A DNA stretch of 41,268 bases, from positions 1 through 41,268 of the forward strand of contig CANGPA010000012.1 of NCBI GenBank assembly GCA_947455645.1. Reading direction: 5' to 3'. The stretch is from Hyphomicrobiales bacterium. Its GTDB lineage: Bacteria; Pseudomonadota; Alphaproteobacteria; Rhizobiales; Beijerinckiaceae. Within the stretch, counting starts at the first letter, position 1. Each line of letters starts with the position of its first letter. Positions 1 to 10,259 of the stretch are shown here, in pieces. Position numbers and translations under genes: made by a program. A model generated the notes under the pieces. The model was not told the DNA's origin, did not search any database, and saw only the letters and a program-made list of their open reading frames with translations.

Positions 1-1860
1 AAAGGTGTCGTCAATAAATTCGTAGAATTCTATGGCGACGGCTTGAACGCGATGACACTCGCTGATCGCGCAACGATTGCGAATATGGCACCCGAATATG
101 GTGCGACTTGCGGCTTCTTTCCCGTTGATGGTGAGACGCTCAATTATCTGACCATGACAAGCCGCAAATCAGCACGCATCGCGCTGGTTGAAAAATATGC
201 GAAGGCGCAAGGTCTCTTCCGCACCAAGACATCACCCGATCCGGTGTTCACCGATACGCTTCAACTTGATCTTGGTTCGGTGACGCCGTCGCTTGCAGGT
301 CCGAAGCGTCCGGAAGGCCGCGTTGCGTTGACCGATGCGAAGACCGGATTTGTTGCTGCGATGGAAGCGGAATATAAAAAGGCGGAAACGCTTTCGGCGC
401 GCTATAAAGTCGAAGGCAAGAATTTCGACATCGGCCATGGCGATGTTGTGATTGCCGCCATCACGTCCTGCACCAATACTTCCAACCCGTCGGTGTTGAT
501 TGGCGCGGGCCTTTTGGCACGCAATGCGGTTGCTAAAGGCATCACGGTGAAGCCATGGGTGAAGACCTCTCTTGCACCGGGATCGCAAGTGGTTGCAGAA
601 TATTTGTCGAAAGCCGGATTGCAGAAAGATCTCGACAAGCTCGGCTTCAATCTCGTTGGCTTCGGCTGCACGACCTGCATCGGTAATTCAGGACCGCTGC
701 CGACAGAGATTTCGAAAGCGATCAATGACAATGGCGTTGTCGCTGCAGCCGTGATTTCGGGCAATCGCAATTTCGAGGGTCGTGTGTCACCCGACGTTCA
801 AGCAAATTATCTCGCTTCGCCGCCGCTCGTTGTGGCTTACGCGCTTGCCGGTTCGGTTCAGATCGATCTCACCAAAGAACCGATTGGCACCGATAAAAAG
901 GGCAAGCCCGTCTATCTCAAAGATATCTGGCCGACGAATAAAGAAATCGAGACCTTCATCGCCAAAAATGTCACGAAGAAAATCTTCAAGGAAAAATATG
1001 GCGATGTGTTCCGTGGCGATGTGAATTGGCGCAAGGTGAAAGCACCGACCAGCCAAACCTATGCGTGGGAAAATGCATCCACCTATGTGCAGAACCCGCC
1101 TTACTTCACAGGCATAACAAAAACAGCGAAGCCCGTGACCGACATTACGAATGCGCGCATTCTCGGTCTCTTTGGCGATAAGATCACAACCGATCACATC
1201 TCGCCAGCGGGATCGATCAAAGCGGCATCACCTGCCGGTAAATATCTTCTCGCCAACAAAGTGGATCCCGCCGATTTCAATCAATACGGAACGCGGCGAG
1301 GCAACCACGAAGTGATGATGCGCGGCACCTTCGCCAATATCCGCATCAAGAACTTCATGGTGAAAGATGCAGACGGCTCGACACCGGAAGGTGGATTGAC
1401 GGTGCATTATCCCTCGGGCACGCGCCAGTCGATCTATGACGCCGCCATGCAGTATGAAAAAGACGAGACACCACTCGTTGTGTTTGCGGGTGTTGAATAT
1501 GGCAATGGCTCATCACGCGACTGGGCGGCTAAGGGCACCAATCTTTTGGGCGTCCGCGCGGTTGTGGCGCAAAGCTTCGAGCGTATCCATCGCTCCAACC
1601 TCGTAGGTATGGGCGTGGTACCGTTCGTCTTCGAGGAAGGCACAAGCTGGAACACGCTCGGTCTCAAAGGCGACGAAACGGTTTCGATCCCGGGCCTCAC
1701 ATCTGTGAAGCCGCGTCAGAAAATGGAACTCTTGATCACGGATGCGCAAGGCAAGGTGACAAAGGTTCCGGTGATTTGCCGCATCGATACGCTTGATGAG
1801 ATCGAGTATTTCAAGAATGGCGGTATTTTGCACTATGTGCTGCGTCAGCTCGCGGCATAA
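1..1860 (+). CDS. acnA: Aconitate hydratase A, 3' part (5' end outside the window)
   Basis: This gene encodes the iron-sulfur enzyme that interconverts citrate and isocitrate in the TCA cycle. The frame is open from base 1, so the start lies upstream; 619 codons of a protein usually near 900 residues are present. The three cluster-binding cysteines are visible: one in [10 protein letters not shown] (codon at 469) and two in [10 protein letters not shown] (codons at 667 and 676). The C-terminal swivel domain carries the substrate-loop motif [10 protein letters not shown] near base 1510. The first in-frame start-like codon, TTG at 43, is internal and is not the real start. The gene ends in TAA and is followed 20 bases later by a strong terminator. 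The identification is firm; acnA rather than acnB follows from the domain order, with the swivel domain at the C-terminus. Confidence 0.97.
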   Translation, partial: KGVVNKFVEFYGDGLNAMTLADRATIANMAPEYGATCGFFPVDGETLNYLTMTSRKSARIALVEKYAKAQGLFRTKTSPDPVFTDTLQLDLGSVTPSLAGPKRPEGRVALTDAKTGFVAAMEAEYKKAETLSARYKVEGKNFDIGHGDVVIAAITSCTNTSNPSVLIGAGLLARNAVAKGITVKPWVKTSLAPGSQVVAEYLSKAGLQKDLDKLGFNLVGFGCTTCIGNSGPLPTEISKAINDNGVVAAAVISGNRNFEGRVSPDVQANYLASPPLVVAYALAGSVQIDLTKEPIGTDKKGKPVYLKDIWPTNKEIETFIAKNVTKKIFKEKYGDVFRGDVNWRKVKAPTSQTYAWENASTYVQNPPYFTGITKTAKPVTDITNARILGLFGDKITTDHISPAGSIKAASPAGKYLLANKVDPADFNQYGTRRGNHEVMMRGTFANIRIKNFMVKDADGSTPEGGLTVHYPSGTRQSIYDAAMQYEKDETPLVVFAGVEYGNGSSRDWAAKGTNLLGVRAVVAQSFERIHRSNLVGMGVVPFVFEEGTSWNTLGLKGDETVSIPGLTSVKPRQKMELLITDAQGKVTKVPVICRIDTLDEIEYFKNGGILHYVLRQLAA

Positions 1861-1880
1861 GCCGAACGCGCTTTAGAGAT

Positions 1881-1914
1881 AAAAAACCCGCCGGAGCAAT
1901 CCGGCGGGTTTTTT
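1881..1914. terminator. Bidirectional rho-independent terminator between acnA and the RidA gene
   Basis: A perfect 15-bp inverted repeat (left arm 1881-1895, loop GCAA, right arm 1900-1914) has a GC-rich core CCCGCCGGA flanked by A6 on one side and T6 on the other. It can therefore stop transcripts from both directions. It serves acnA on the plus strand and the convergent RidA-family gene on the minus strand. Confidence 0.93.
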
Positions 1915-1933
1915 GTTTGAGCAGTTTAGAATA

Positions 1934-2323
1934 CTAAGGACGAACCCGCGCCGTGATCTCGATCTCAACTTTCATTTCGGGGCGCAACAATCCTGCAACA
2001 ATGTAAATGCCGCCTGCGGGGCGGATTTCACCAAGCACCTCGCCGCATACCGCAAGCACAGGCTCGCAATAGGCGCGATCTGTCACAAAATATTGCGCAC
2101 GCAGAATTTGATGCATCGATGAGCCTGCTTCTTTCAGAACGGCTTCAACGGTTTTGAATATGTTACGCGTTTGCTCAGCCGGATCATCCGGCAAGATCAT
2201 GGTCTTATAATCATAACCGGTCGTACCTGAGATAAAGACGAGATCGCCGTCGACAACGGCGCGCGAATAGCCGAAGGATTTTTCGAAAGGTGATCCGGTA
2301 GAAATCAAACGACGCATCGTCAT
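1934..2323 (-). CDS. RidA family (YjgF/YER057c/UK114) protein
   Basis: This 129-residue protein has the length and sequence pattern of the Rid family: N-terminal strand with FGYSRAVVDGDLVFISGT, central helices and the C-terminal segment KVEIEITARVRP. The best-known family members hydrolyse reactive enamine/imine intermediates made by PLP-dependent dehydratases, but several Rid subfamilies have other or unknown substrates. The arginine expected near the C-terminus in active RidA is plausibly that in GLLRPEMKVEIE, although the subfamily cannot be set by eye. The gene lies 62 bases downstream of tolB on the same strand and ends at the terminator shared with acnA, so it may be the last gene of the tol transcript. 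Start is ATG; a second ATG lies two codons on. Confidence 0.9.
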   Translation of the reverse strand: MTMRRLISTGSPFEKSFGYSRAVVDGDLVFISGTTGYDYKTMILPDDPAEQTRNIFKTVEAVLKEAGSSMHQILRAQYFVTDRAYCEPVLAVCGEVLGEIRPAGGIYIVAGLLRPEMKVEIEITARVRP

Positions 2324-2385
2324 GAAATTTTTGAACCCAGGGACTTCCGGTTTGCATTTAAAAAATCGTCAAGAGACAAGATCCC

Positions 2386-3702
2386 TTAATTGAGCAAAGG
2401 CGACCATGCAGGGTCGGACGAGAAATTTTGCGTTGGGACCTGAACCTCAACGCGCCCTGTTGTATCGACCATAAAGACATGAGAACCGGCATTGCCTGCC
2501 TGATCCCGGAAGAACATCAGATAACGGCCATTAGGCGCCCAGGTTGGGCCTTCATTGTGAAAGCCCTCTGTGAGAATGCGCTCGCCCGATCCATCGGGTT
2601 TCATGATGCCAATCGCAAATGTGCCAGCCTTCTGACGTGTGAAGGCAATATAATCACCCTTGGGCGACCAGACGGGCGTTGAATAACGGCCTTCGCCAAA
2701 GGAGATGCGTTTGGCGGCGCCACCGCCCGCGGGCATCACATAGATTTGCTGCGTTCCACCGCGATCTGATTCAAACACAATCTGTGATCCATCCGGTGAA
2801 TAAGAGGGCGATGTATCAATCGCATTTGAATCGGTAAGCCGTGTGGTGGCGCGTGAGCGCAGATCCATCGCATAAATATTGGAAGCCGAACCCTTGGCGA
2901 GACTCATCACGACTTTCTGACCATCGGGTGAGAAGCGTGGTGCGAAGGTCATGCCCGGAAAATCACCCACAACTTCGCGTTGCTTAGTATCGGCATTGAT
3001 CACATAAACTTTCGGATCGCCATCGCCGAAGGACATATAGGCAACTTCTTGCGAATTGGGCGAGAAGCGTGGCGTGACCACGAGTTCACTTCCGTCGGTG
3101 AGATAACGCATATTCGCGCCGTCTTGATCCATAATGGCAAGGCGCTTGACGCGTTTGTCTTTCGGCCCTGTCTCATCGACAAAGACAACACGCGTGTCGA
3201 AAAAGCCCTTCTCACCAGTCAAGCGCGAATAGATTCCATCCGAAATAATATGCGATACACGACGCCACAAAACGGGATCGGTGACATATTGTTGGCCGTT
3301 TAACTGTTGGCCGGCAAGCACATCCCATAAGCGGAATTCCGTTTTGATTTTGCCTGAGGCATCTTTGGTCACGCGCCCCGTAACCAAAGCTTGCGCATTG
3401 ATGGCTTTCCATGATGCGAAATTGGGTGTTGCATCGAAATTGATATTTTTTTCGATAAAAGCGGCTTTATCGATTGGCTGGAAAATTCCAGATCGTTTGA
3501 GATTGTTGCGGATGATTTCGCTCACCTGAGCAGCGCTTGCCGGATCAGTGCCGGTGAAATCGGCAATCGCAATCGGCATTGGCTGAAAATTGCCCTTATC
3601 AACCGTGATCGACAATTCCGCATATGCTGTGGTGTTGAACGTTGTCAAAGCAAGAACAGCGAGAGCAAGACCAGCGAAGACGGGGCGAATGATACGCGGC
3701 AT
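2386..3702 (-). CDS. tolB: Tol-Pal system beta-propeller protein TolB
   Basis: TolB is the periplasmic beta-propeller of the Tol-Pal envelope system; it binds Pal and links outer-membrane constriction to division. The 438-residue product has a signal peptide (about residues 1-28, ending TTAYA), an N-terminal TolB domain, then repeated PD40 blades with motifs such as [22 protein letters not shown] and [12 protein letters not shown] chose the ATG at 3702 rather than the upstream GTG-type extension because AAGGA stands about eight bases before it and the signal peptide then begins directly. It follows tolA with about 60 bases between them. No pal gene follows, which is unusual for this cluster. 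Confidence 0.96.
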   Translation of the reverse strand: MPRIIRPVFAGLALAVLALTTFNTTAYAELSITVDKGNFQPMPIAIADFTGTDPASAAQVSEIIRNNLKRSGIFQPIDKAAFIEKNINFDATPNFASWKAINAQALVTGRVTKDASGKIKTEFRLWDVLAGQQLNGQQYVTDPVLWRRVSHIISDGIYSRLTGEKGFFDTRVVFVDETGPKDKRVKRLAIMDQDGANMRYLTDGSELVVTPRFSPNSQEVAYMSFGDGDPKVYVINADTKQREVVGDFPGMTFAPRFSPDGQKVVMSLAKGSASNIYAMDLRSRATTRLTDSNAIDTSPSYSPDGSQIVFESDRGGTQQIYVMPAGGGAAKRISFGEGRYSTPVWSPKGDYIAFTRQKAGTFAIGIMKPDGSGERILTEGFHNEGPTWAPNGRYLMFFRDQAGNAGSHVFMVDTTGRVEVQVPTQNFSSDPAWSPLLN

Positions 3703-3764
3703 GACATAATCCTTGAAGCGGAGCGCAGGAATAACAAAACAAGTGGGACTCAATAAGACCGTCA

Positions 3765-4781
3765 TTAGAGCATCGCCTTCATATCAAATGTGACAGCGAG
3801 ACTTTTCCAATCGGAATAATAGGATTTGAATTGCGGCGGAATCGTAAACGGCGCGCATTGGCGAATGGCCCGAATGGCGCTTTCCTCCATCGCGCGCATG
3901 GACGGGTCGCTGCTCGACTCGATGGCAGCAGGAATCCCGTCCAGCGATCCGTCGTCGCGCAATCCAATCCGGATCATTGGACGCAAATTATCGGCCCCCG
4001 TCACCCAAGCGGGCGGGCTCCAGCATTTGCCAATCTGATCGCGCAAAAGCCCGGCGAGTTGGTCGCGCTGGCTCAAGCTGAGTTTCGATGCCGTTCCGGT
4101 CGAACTGCCCGCGGTTGCAGTTTTTGAAACCTCGGTCGCGGTTGAGGCGGATTTCTGCGGCGTCTCTTTCGATTGCAGCAATTTTTCGAGCGCCGTCGCG
4201 TCGAAGTTCGGCTCCGCCTTTTTGGGCGTATCGGCAGGCTTTTGCGGCTGCGCCTTTTTCTGCTGCTCCAGCATTTTGGCAAGCTGATCCGGCTCGAATT
4301 TCGGCGGCTCGGGTTTGGGTGGTTCAGGTTTGGGCGGCGGTGCCTGTTTCAGCCCGTCCGGCTTCGGCTCTTCCGGTGTCGGCTGAGGCTTGGGCTCCGG
4401 CGGTTTGGGTTCCGGCGGTGCGGGTGTCGGCGGCGGCGGCGTTACCGGTTTTACCTCCGGTTTGGGCTCGGGCTGTGGCTCCGGCGGTTTGGCCGGCGGT
4501 GTTGGAATATCTTTCTTAGCCTCGCCCGAGTCGGGCTTGGGCGCGGGCTGATCGGCCTGTTTATCGGCTTTGATTTTTTGTTCGGGTTTGACGAGTTTCA
4601 CCGTCTTGTCGCCCTTGGTCAGCGCGGTGAGTTCATCCGGCGTGATCATATCAACCGCAATTGATTCCGGTTGTTCCTCGAAATTAGGCGCGGAGGTGAA
4701 GGCAATCAAAGTCGCAAGCAAAAGCGCCGCGTGGATCGCGGCGGAGAGCGGAATGCCAGGTTCGGACCAGTTGATCTTCAC
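3765..4781 (-). CDS. tolA: Cell envelope protein TolA (TonB/TolA type)
   Basis: TolA connects the TolQ-TolR motor in the inner membrane to TolB/Pal. The 338-residue protein has one N-terminal membrane anchor (about residues 10-30), a long periplasmic linker very rich in Pro, Lys, Glu and Gln (about 70-215), and a globular C-terminal domain (about 230-338) with the TonB-like pattern IGKCWSPP...VTFDM. The start is GTG. It lies 13 bases downstream of tolR and upstream of tolB, which fits the tolQRAB order. The low-complexity Pro/Lys linker generates long open frames on the opposite strand that are not genes. Confidence 0.93.
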   Translation of the reverse strand: MKINWSEPGIPLSAAIHAALLLATLIAFTSAPNFEEQPESIAVDMITPDELTALTKGDKTVKLVKPEQKIKADKQADQPAPKPDSGEAKKDIPTPPAKPPEPQPEPKPEVKPVTPPPPTPAPPEPKPPEPKPQPTPEEPKPDGLKQAPPPKPEPPKPEPPKFEPDQLAKMLEQQKKAQPQKPADTPKKAEPNFDATALEKLLQSKETPQKSASTATEVSKTATAGSSTGTASKLSLSQRDQLAGLLRDQIGKCWSPPAWVTGADNLRPMIRIGLRDDGSLDGIPAAIESSSDPSMRAMEESAIRAIRQCAPFTIPPQFKSYYSDWKSLAVTFDMKAML

Positions 4782-4794
4782 CGGTTTCGATCCG

Positions 4795-5247
4795 TCATTT
4801 CGTTTGCATAGGCTCGTTGACGAGCGCGACCTTCTTGTATCCCGCAGCCGTCAGCGCAGCCATCACTTCGGCCACTTTGCCATAGGCAATCGCTTTATCA
4901 CCGCGCACGAAAATGCGTTCTTCGGGGCCGGTTTTCGCAATCGCCTGTAATTTGGGAACAAGCTCGGAGATGCTCGTCTCGGTATCCATCAAATAAAGTT
5001 TGCCATCCGCTTTCAGCGAAACGATGAGCGGTTGCTTATCGACATTGAGGGAAGCCGCACCCGTCTGCGGCAGATCAAGCGGCACGCCCGTCGTGAGCAT
5101 GGGCGCAGCAACCATGAAGATGATCAGCAAAACGAGAATGACGTCGATGAAGGGCGTCATATTGATGTCGGACATCGGCTGATGTCGCCGACCGCCGCGC
5201 CGTCGGCGACCGCCGCCACCCCCTCCGCCTGCTGTTGCCATGGCCAT
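4795..5247 (-). CDS. tolR: Tol-Pal proton channel subunit TolR (ExbD family)
   Basis: This 150-residue ExbD/TolR protein forms, with TolQ, the proton-driven motor that energises TolA. It has a Gly/Arg-rich cytoplasmic N-terminus (GGGGGGGRRRRGGRR), then the hallmark SDINMTPFIDVILVLLIIFM, whose aspartate in the membrane segment is the proton-carrying residue, and a periplasmic domain (about 60-150). The start is ATG with a GGGGAG element upstream; a second ATG lies two codons on. The gap to tolQ is 16 bases. The poly-Gly/poly-Arg start is longer than in many TolR proteins, but I draw no function from it. Confidence 0.95.
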   Translation of the reverse strand: MAMATAGGGGGGGRRRRGGRRHQPMSDINMTPFIDVILVLLIIFMVAAPMLTTGVPLDLPQTGAASLNVDKQPLIVSLKADGKLYLMDTETSISELVPKLQAIAKTGPEERIFVRGDKAIAYGKVAEVMAALTAAGYKKVALVNEPMQTK

Positions 5248-5263
5248 TGGTTAAGGCTCCCCG

Positions 5264-5983
5264 TCAGCCGGCAATACGTTGATCAACATGGCGCGACAGG
5301 ATTGCCGAAAACTCATCCGCAAACCCCTCGAGCCGAGATTGTTGTTTGGCCGCGCGCGATTGCAACCAATTATATGCGATAACGGCCGGAATGGCGGCGA
5401 ATAGGCCAATCGCCGTTGCAAACAAGGCCTCCGCAATACCGGGGGCAACCACCGCAAGCGATGTGTTTTTCGAAGCGGCAATGCCGCGGAATGCGGTCAT
5501 GATTCCCCATACGGTGCCAAACAGGCCCACGAAGGGCGAGGCTGATCCGATGGTCGCCAAAACCAGTAATTTAGATTCAAGCCGCCCGACTTCGCGCTGG
5601 ATCGTCACATCAAGCACTTTGTCGATACGCTGTGTGAGATTCATGAAAGAAGACGCATTGGCTTGGAGCGAGCGTTTCCATTCGCCCATAGCGGACATGA
5701 ACACCGCCGCCATATCGTGATTGTCGCGATCTTTCAGCGTATCATAAAGCTCATCGAGCGACTGGCCGGACCAGAATACATCTTCGAACCGATCCATCGC
5801 GGCTTGGGTGCGCGCATACAACATCGATTTGTCGATGATGATGCCCCAACACCAGATGGACGCGCCCAGAAGCCCCAGCATGACCAGCTTGACGACAAAG
5901 GCCGCCTGCCAAAACATACTCCAGAGCGTGATGTCACTTGTGGCTGCGGCAACACCATTGGCGACGATCTCAGTGGCTTCCAT
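5264..5983 (-). CDS. tolQ: Tol-Pal proton channel subunit TolQ
   Basis: TolQ is the polytopic inner-membrane subunit of the Tol motor (MotA/TolQ/ExbB family). The 239-residue product has a first membrane helix at about residues 25-50, a cytoplasmic loop, and the family signature around GSASPFVGLFGTVWGIMTAF followed by the last two helices, including VAPGIAEALFATAIGLFAAI. It is the first gene of the tolQRAB block, and the 203-base gap upstream presumably holds the promoter. An AGGA lies about 12 bases before the ATG. Confidence 0.96.
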   Translation of the reverse strand: MEATEIVANGVAAATSDITLWSMFWQAAFVVKLVMLGLLGASIWCWGIIIDKSMLYARTQAAMDRFEDVFWSGQSLDELYDTLKDRDNHDMAAVFMSAMGEWKRSLQANASSFMNLTQRIDKVLDVTIQREVGRLESKLLVLATIGSASPFVGLFGTVWGIMTAFRGIAASKNTSLAVVAPGIAEALFATAIGLFAAIPAVIAYNWLQSRAAKQQSRLEGFADEFSAILSRHVDQRIAG

Positions 5984-6044
5984 GCTGATTTTCCTGGCTT
6001 ATCGGTCTGGCATCTGACTTCGGTTGCGCGCTGCGCATGAAGCG

Positions 6045-6076
6045 CGACGGGACTGACGCGCGAGGGGAATGACGCG
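6045..6076. repeat. Imperfect 16-bp tandem duplication upstream of tolQ
   Basis: Two adjacent 16-base units, CGACGGGACTGACGCG and CGAGGGGAATGACGCG, match at 14 of 16 positions. They lie 62 to 93 bases upstream of the tolQ start, in the 203-base gap between tolQ and ybgC. The rest of this gap shows no gene. The role is unknown; a promoter-proximal position is all that can be said. Confidence 0.7.
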
Positions 6077-6186
6077 TAAATCCGGCAAAACAAGGGCCGA
6101 ATCGTCACATACCCAAACCCGAGCGACGGATCGCTCTGTTCAGACATCATCAATGTTAACGGAGTGTTACGATCAGGCGCTCGTGA

Positions 6187-6600
6187 TCACTTGGGCGCAA
6201 GTTTCATGCGTAATTCAGGCGGCAATCGTGCGGCGCGGCCGTCTGCAACCAAGGCAACCAGAACCTCGGCCGTTAAAAGGGGCTCCTCGTTCAAGAGAAT
6301 GCGCTGATGCAACAAAAGCGACGCGCCCTTAATCGTACCGATCCGTGTTTCGACCGTCACACTATCGTCCATACGCGCGGGCTTGAGCCACTCAATCGCC
6401 ATCCGCCGCACGGCGAAAGACAAAGCACCCTTTCCGCCTTCGCCATAAAGTGCGGCCTGATCAATGCCGCAAGCGCGCAAAGTTTCAGTTCGCCCGCGCT
6501 CGAGAAAGCGCAGATAAGACGCATGATAAACGACGCCGGAAAAATCCGTATCTTCATAATAGACGCGGATGGAGAGACGATGCGGCAAACGCTCCGTCAT
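6187..6600 (-). CDS. ybgC: Tol-Pal system-associated acyl-CoA thioesterase YbgC
   Basis: This is a 137-residue hotdog-fold thioesterase of the YbgC/4-hydroxybenzoyl-CoA thioesterase group, usually encoded with the tol genes. The active-site motif YYEDTDFSGVVYHASYLRF includes the catalytic aspartate, followed by ERGRTE. I chose the ATG at 6600 because TAAGG lies just upstream and this start leaves ruvB intact; an in-frame ATG at 6615 would overlap ruvB. The gene lies four bases after ruvB, so here it is coupled to the ruv genes as well as standing next to tolQ. Confidence 0.93.
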   Translation of the reverse strand: MTERLPHRLSIRVYYEDTDFSGVVYHASYLRFLERGRTETLRACGIDQAALYGEGGKGALSFAVRRMAIEWLKPARMDDSVTVETRIGTIKGASLLLHQRILLNEEPLLTAEVLVALVADGRAARLPPELRMKLAPK

Positions 6601-6604
6601 GACC

Positions 6605-7639
6605 TTAGTCCTCATCCGTGAACAAGCCGAATTGCGGAAGGTCACGCTTGGGCTCTGCAAGGCCCAAATGTTTGAAGGCAAGCGCGGTTAAAACGCGGCC
6701 GCGCGGTGTGCGCTGCAAGAAGCCCTGCTGAATGAGATAAGGTTCGATAATATCTTCAATCGCATCACGGGGCTCTGACAGAGCAGCCGCAATCGTCTCA
6801 ATCCCAACGGGGCCACCACCGAAACTCGTCGCAACAAGATTGAGATAACGCTGATCCATAATATCAAGACCAATAGCATCCACATCGAGCATGCGCAGCG
6901 CTTTGTCAGCGATCTCGCGTGTGACCGCTGCAACACCATCAACAATGGCAAAGTCGCGCACGCGACGCAGCAAGCGACCCGCAATACGCGGTGTGCCCCG
7001 TGCGCGCCGCGCGATTTCATTCGCGCCGTCATCCGTCATCGGCACACCCAACACGCGTGCCCCGCGCCGCACGATGAGATCAAGTTCATCAACCGTATAA
7101 AAATTCAAACGGATCGGAATACCGAAACGGTCGCGCAACGGTGTTGTTAAAAGTCCTGCACGGGTTGTGGCGCCCACAAGTGTGAATTTCGCAAGATCAA
7201 TTTTCACAGACCGCGCCGCAGGACCTTCACCGATAATCAAATCAAGTTGAAAATCTTCCATGGCCGGATAAAGAATTTCTTCAACCGAAGGATTGAGCCG
7301 ATGAATCTCGTCAATGAACAATACATCGCGTTCTTCGAGATTGGTGAGTTGTGCGGCAAGATCACCAGCTTTTGCGATGACAGGGCCTGATGTCGAGCGG
7401 AAATTGACGCCCAATTCACGCGCAACAATTTGCGCGAGTGTTGTTTTTCCTAAACCAGGAGGGCCGACAAACAGCACATGGTCAAGCGCTTCCTTGCGGG
7501 CTTTAGCGGCTTCTATAAACACTTTCAAATTGGCGCGCGCCGCGGCCTGTCCGGTAAAATCATCAAGCACCAAAGGCCTGAGCGATGTATCGAGATCATC
7601 ATCCCGCTTTTCTGATGTCATCAAACCGGGACGTGTCAC
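6605..7639 (-). CDS. ruvB: Holliday junction branch migration helicase RuvB
   Basis: RuvB is the AAA+ motor that drives branch migration of Holliday junctions with RuvA. The 344-residue protein shows Walker [13 protein letters not shown], Walker B DEIHRL, sensor motif ATTRAG and the C-terminal winged-helix domain ending in a typical TPRGR segment. The start is GTG at 7639, overlapping the ruvA stop by four bases, with GGAG about nine bases upstream; an ATG six codons on has a weaker site. Confidence 0.98.
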   Translation of the reverse strand: MTRPGLMTSEKRDDDLDTSLRPLVLDDFTGQAAARANLKVFIEAAKARKEALDHVLFVGPPGLGKTTLAQIVARELGVNFRSTSGPVIAKAGDLAAQLTNLEERDVLFIDEIHRLNPSVEEILYPAMEDFQLDLIIGEGPAARSVKIDLAKFTLVGATTRAGLLTTPLRDRFGIPIRLNFYTVDELDLIVRRGARVLGVPMTDDGANEIARRARGTPRIAGRLLRRVRDFAIVDGVAAVTREIADKALRMLDVDAIGLDIMDQRYLNLVATSFGGGPVGIETIAAALSEPRDAIEDIIEPYLIQQGFLQRTPRGRVLTALAFKHLGLAEPKRDLPQFGLFTDED

Positions 7640-8250
7640 TTGGCCAACTCCTTCAGGCCCTGACGAATGAGCGCCGATGTTTCAGCGCTATCTCCAAGGG
7701 CTTTTACCGCCGCCGCAATCGCACTCATCGCGGAGGCTTGCGGATAGCCGAGATTGACCAGAGCCGAAATGGCGTCTGCCACAGGTTTAGGGGCCGCGCG
7801 TTCATTCACCGCCGTTGCCAATTGTGACAAACCAAGATCAATCGCTGCAAATGACGGTGACTTATCTTTGAGTTCAACGACAATACGTTGCGCGAGTTTC
7901 GGCCCCACGCCCGGTGCGCGCGCAATCATCGCTTTGTCTTGCGTGCCGATAGCGGTTGCGATTTCACCACCCGATAAAATCGATAAAATGGCGAGCGCGA
8001 CTTTAGCGCCGACGCCTTGCACGCTTTGGAGAAGACGAAACCACTCACGCTCCTGCTCGGTGGTAAATCCAAAGAGGCGAATGGCGTCTTCACGCACTTG
8101 GGTCTCGATGAACAAGATCACGGCAGACCCATTGGTTAGCGTTTGTAACGTGCGCGACGATGCCTGCACGACATAGCCCACACCATGCACGTCAATGAGC
8201 GCATGATCGTCGCCAATACCGTCGATTGTTCCCTTGAGTTTGCCGATCAT
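7636..8250 (-). CDS. ruvA: Holliday junction DNA-binding protein RuvA
   Basis: RuvA binds four-way junctions as a tetramer and recruits RuvB. The 204-residue protein has the OB-fold N-terminus starting [12 protein letters not shown], two helix-hairpin-helix motifs ([17 protein letters not shown] and [18 protein letters not shown]), and a flexible link to the C-terminal RuvB-binding domain (about 150-204). It overlaps both neighbours by four bases, the PaiB-like gene before it and ruvB after it, so translation is probably coupled across all three. Confidence 0.98.
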   Translation of the reverse strand: MIGKLKGTIDGIGDDHALIDVHGVGYVVQASSRTLQTLTNGSAVILFIETQVREDAIRLFGFTTEQEREWFRLLQSVQGVGAKVALAILSILSGGEIATAIGTQDKAMIARAPGVGPKLAQRIVVELKDKSPSFAAIDLGLSQLATAVNERAAPKPVADAISALVNLGYPQASAMSAIAAAVKALGDSAETSALIRQGLKELAK

Positions 8251-8906
8251 GCCTCTGCCTTTTTGCGCTTATGGGCGAGGCGGTCCTCGACAAGAGCGGC
8301 CATTAATTTTGCGTCATCTTCGGCGCGCGCCTGTAATCCTTCAATCACACCTTCAACATCAGCGTCGCTACGATTCTGGCTGACTTTCCATTTGCCATGC
8401 ATTGCAGTGATTGTGAGTTCAATACCGACAATGCCGCGCATTTGCGCGTCGATATAGGGCACAGGCGCATCATCCACCGCCCATGGTTTAGGATAAGCCC
8501 CTTCCATCATATCGGTGAGATCACGAATTTGCCGCGCGAGCCATGACGCGTCTTCGATAGCACGTGCATGGCCGCGCACTTGCACCATGGCGTAATTCCA
8601 AGTCGGGACAACTTTGCCCGTCTCGCGCTTGGTTTCATACCAGCCCGGATGCACATAATGTTGCGCGCCTTGAAAAACGACGAGCGCATCAAGGCCGTCG
8701 CCAATCTCTTTCCATTGACCATTCGCGCGCGCGACATGGCAACGCAGAACACCGTGTTCACCGGCTTCGGGATCAATCGCAAACGGAATGGGGTTGGCCA
8801 CCAAACCGGAGGCGCCGCCCGTGATCAACATACCGAGCGGAAAAGCGCGGATGAGTCCCTGCATTGCAAGCGGACTGTCTTCATTGAAATGCGGCGGTTG
8901 ATACAT
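8247..8906 (-). CDS. PaiB-like FMN-binding protein
   Basis: The 219-residue product belongs to the PaiB family, related to flavin-binding split-barrel proteins; Bacillus PaiB was described as a negative regulator of sporulation and protease genes. Family marks are the N-terminus [32 protein letters not shown] and [13 protein letters not shown]. There is no helix-turn-helix domain, so a DNA-binding role is not evident from the sequence. The ATG at 8906 lies 80 bases after ruvC, and the stop overlaps the ruvA start by four bases. Its place inside the ruv operon is unexpected. Function here is unknown. Confidence 0.88.
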   Translation of the reverse strand: MYQPPHFNEDSPLAMQGLIRAFPLGMLITGGASGLVANPIPFAIDPEAGEHGVLRCHVARANGQWKEIGDGLDALVVFQGAQHYVHPGWYETKRETGKVVPTWNYAMVQVRGHARAIEDASWLARQIRDLTDMMEGAYPKPWAVDDAPVPYIDAQMRGIVGIELTITAMHGKWKVSQNRSDADVEGVIEGLQARAEDDAKLMAALVEDRLAHKRKKAEA

Positions 8907-8986
8907 CGAGCGCTTGATCCAGAAGATGAGAACGAACAGGGAATATAGACGGATTCGGTTCTAAAAAGACAGTGGGTGTCGGGTGA

Positions 8987-9490
8987 TCAATCGCGTGCCT
9001 GCATCCGCGCTGCCATCCCGCGATGTTGCGCATGGGTGATCGCAATGGCGAGCGCATCGGCGGCATCAGGCGTTTTTGCATCCGATTTCGGCAAGAGCAC
9101 TTTGATCATCATATGGATCTGATCCTTATCGGCATGACCAGCACCGACAATGGTTTTCTTCACAAGATTGGGGGCATATTCGGCGACGCTTAAACCGGCC
9201 AAAGCCGGCGCGAGAACCGCCACGCCGCGGGCTTGTCCGAGTTTTAAGGTTGCACGTGCATCCTTGTTGACGAAGGTCTCTTCGACCGCGGCTTCGTCCG
9301 GTTTGAAATTCGCAAGCACCTGCGCAAGCCCGTCATGGATTTGCCGCAAGCGTTCTGAAAGTGCGGCTTTATCATCAGGCTTGATTGTGCCGCAGGCCAC
9401 AAAGGACAATCGCGCGCCTTCGGTATCGATCACACCCCAACCCGTATTGCGAAGGCCGGGATCAATACCAAGAATGCGGATGATCGCCAT
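8987..9490 (-). CDS. ruvC: Crossover junction endodeoxyribonuclease RuvC
   Basis: RuvC resolves Holliday junctions by symmetric nicking. The 167-residue protein has the RNase H-like fold with the catalytic acidic residues visible in [14 protein letters not shown], in [20 protein letters not shown] and in the C-terminal [15 protein letters not shown]. It lies nine bases downstream of yebC and upstream of the PaiB-like gene, in the usual yebC-ruvC-ruvA-ruvB order apart from that insertion. Confidence 0.97.
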   Translation of the reverse strand: MAIIRILGIDPGLRNTGWGVIDTEGARLSFVACGTIKPDDKAALSERLRQIHDGLAQVLANFKPDEAAVEETFVNKDARATLKLGQARGVAVLAPALAGLSVAEYAPNLVKKTIVGAGHADKDQIHMMIKVLLPKSDAKTPDAADALAIAITHAQHRGMAARMQARD

Positions 9491-9499
9491 GTGTTGCGA

Positions 9500-10246
9500 T
9501 CAGCCCCCGAGCTTCGCCATAAATGCGTCAGAGAATTCGGCATTTGAAAACACACGTTGCACGTCGTCGTTTTCTTCCAAATTATCGAGAAGCTTCATGA
9601 TCTTCTCGCCCGCTTCGTCATCCACGGAAATATAGTTTTGCGGCCGCCAGACGAGACCCGCTTTGCGTGGTTCACCAAATTTATCCTCGAGCGCTTTGGC
9701 AACGTCGCGCAAGGATTCCATCGAGGTTACAACTTCGTGCCCATCTTCGGATGTTGCCACATCATCGGCACCCGCATCGATTGCGGCTTCCATCATCTGG
9801 TCTTCGCTTGCAACTTTAACGTCAAACTCGATCACACCGACGTGATCGAACATGAAGGAGACCGCGCCTGTTTCAGCAAGAGCACCACCGGCCTTGGTAA
9901 AATAGGAGCGCACTTCTGATGCCGTGCGGTTGCGATTGTCGGTCAACGCTTCGATGACCACAGCAACACCACCGGGTGCGTAACCTTCATAGCGAATTTC
10001 TTCGTAATTTTCGGCGTCGCCGCCAAGCGCCTTTTTAATCGCGCGCTCGATATTATCCTTCGGCATGTTTTCCGCGCGCGCAGCCTGAATGGCGGCACGC
10101 AGACGCGGATTCATATTCGGATCCGGCAAGCCCATTTTCGCGGATACGGTGATTTCGCGCGCGAGCTTTGAAAACATTTTCGACCGCATCGCGTCCTGTT
10201 TGCCCTTGCGATGCATGATGTTCTTAAACTGGGAATGGCCGGCCAT
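9500..10246 (-). CDS. yebC: YebC/PmpR family protein
   Basis: The 248-residue protein is a typical YebC/PmpR/TACO1 family member starting [18 protein letters not shown], with three domains and the conserved central [17 protein letters not shown]. Members have been described as transcriptional regulators and, for some, as helpers of translation through difficult proline stretches; which applies here cannot be told. It is commonly placed before ruvC, as here. Upstream, between this gene and ymdB, two copies of a 14-bp sequence lie in its leader. Confidence 0.96.
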   Translation of the reverse strand: MAGHSQFKNIMHRKGKQDAMRSKMFSKLAREITVSAKMGLPDPNMNPRLRAAIQAARAENMPKDNIERAIKKALGGDAENYEEIRYEGYAPGGVAVVIEALTDNRNRTASEVRSYFTKAGGALAETGAVSFMFDHVGVIEFDVKVASEDQMMEAAIDAGADDVATSEDGHEVVTSMESLRDVAKALEDKFGEPRKAGLVWRPQNYISVDDEAGEKIMKLLDNLEENDDVQRVFSNAEFSDAFMAKLGG

Positions 10247-10259
10247 GTCTGTCCTTGAC

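Noticed and set aside
4088-4664. Two overlapping plus-strand frames rich in Ala/Val or Arg/Phe
   Set aside because: Both are the reverse of the Pro/Lys/Glu-rich TolA linker and are not genes.
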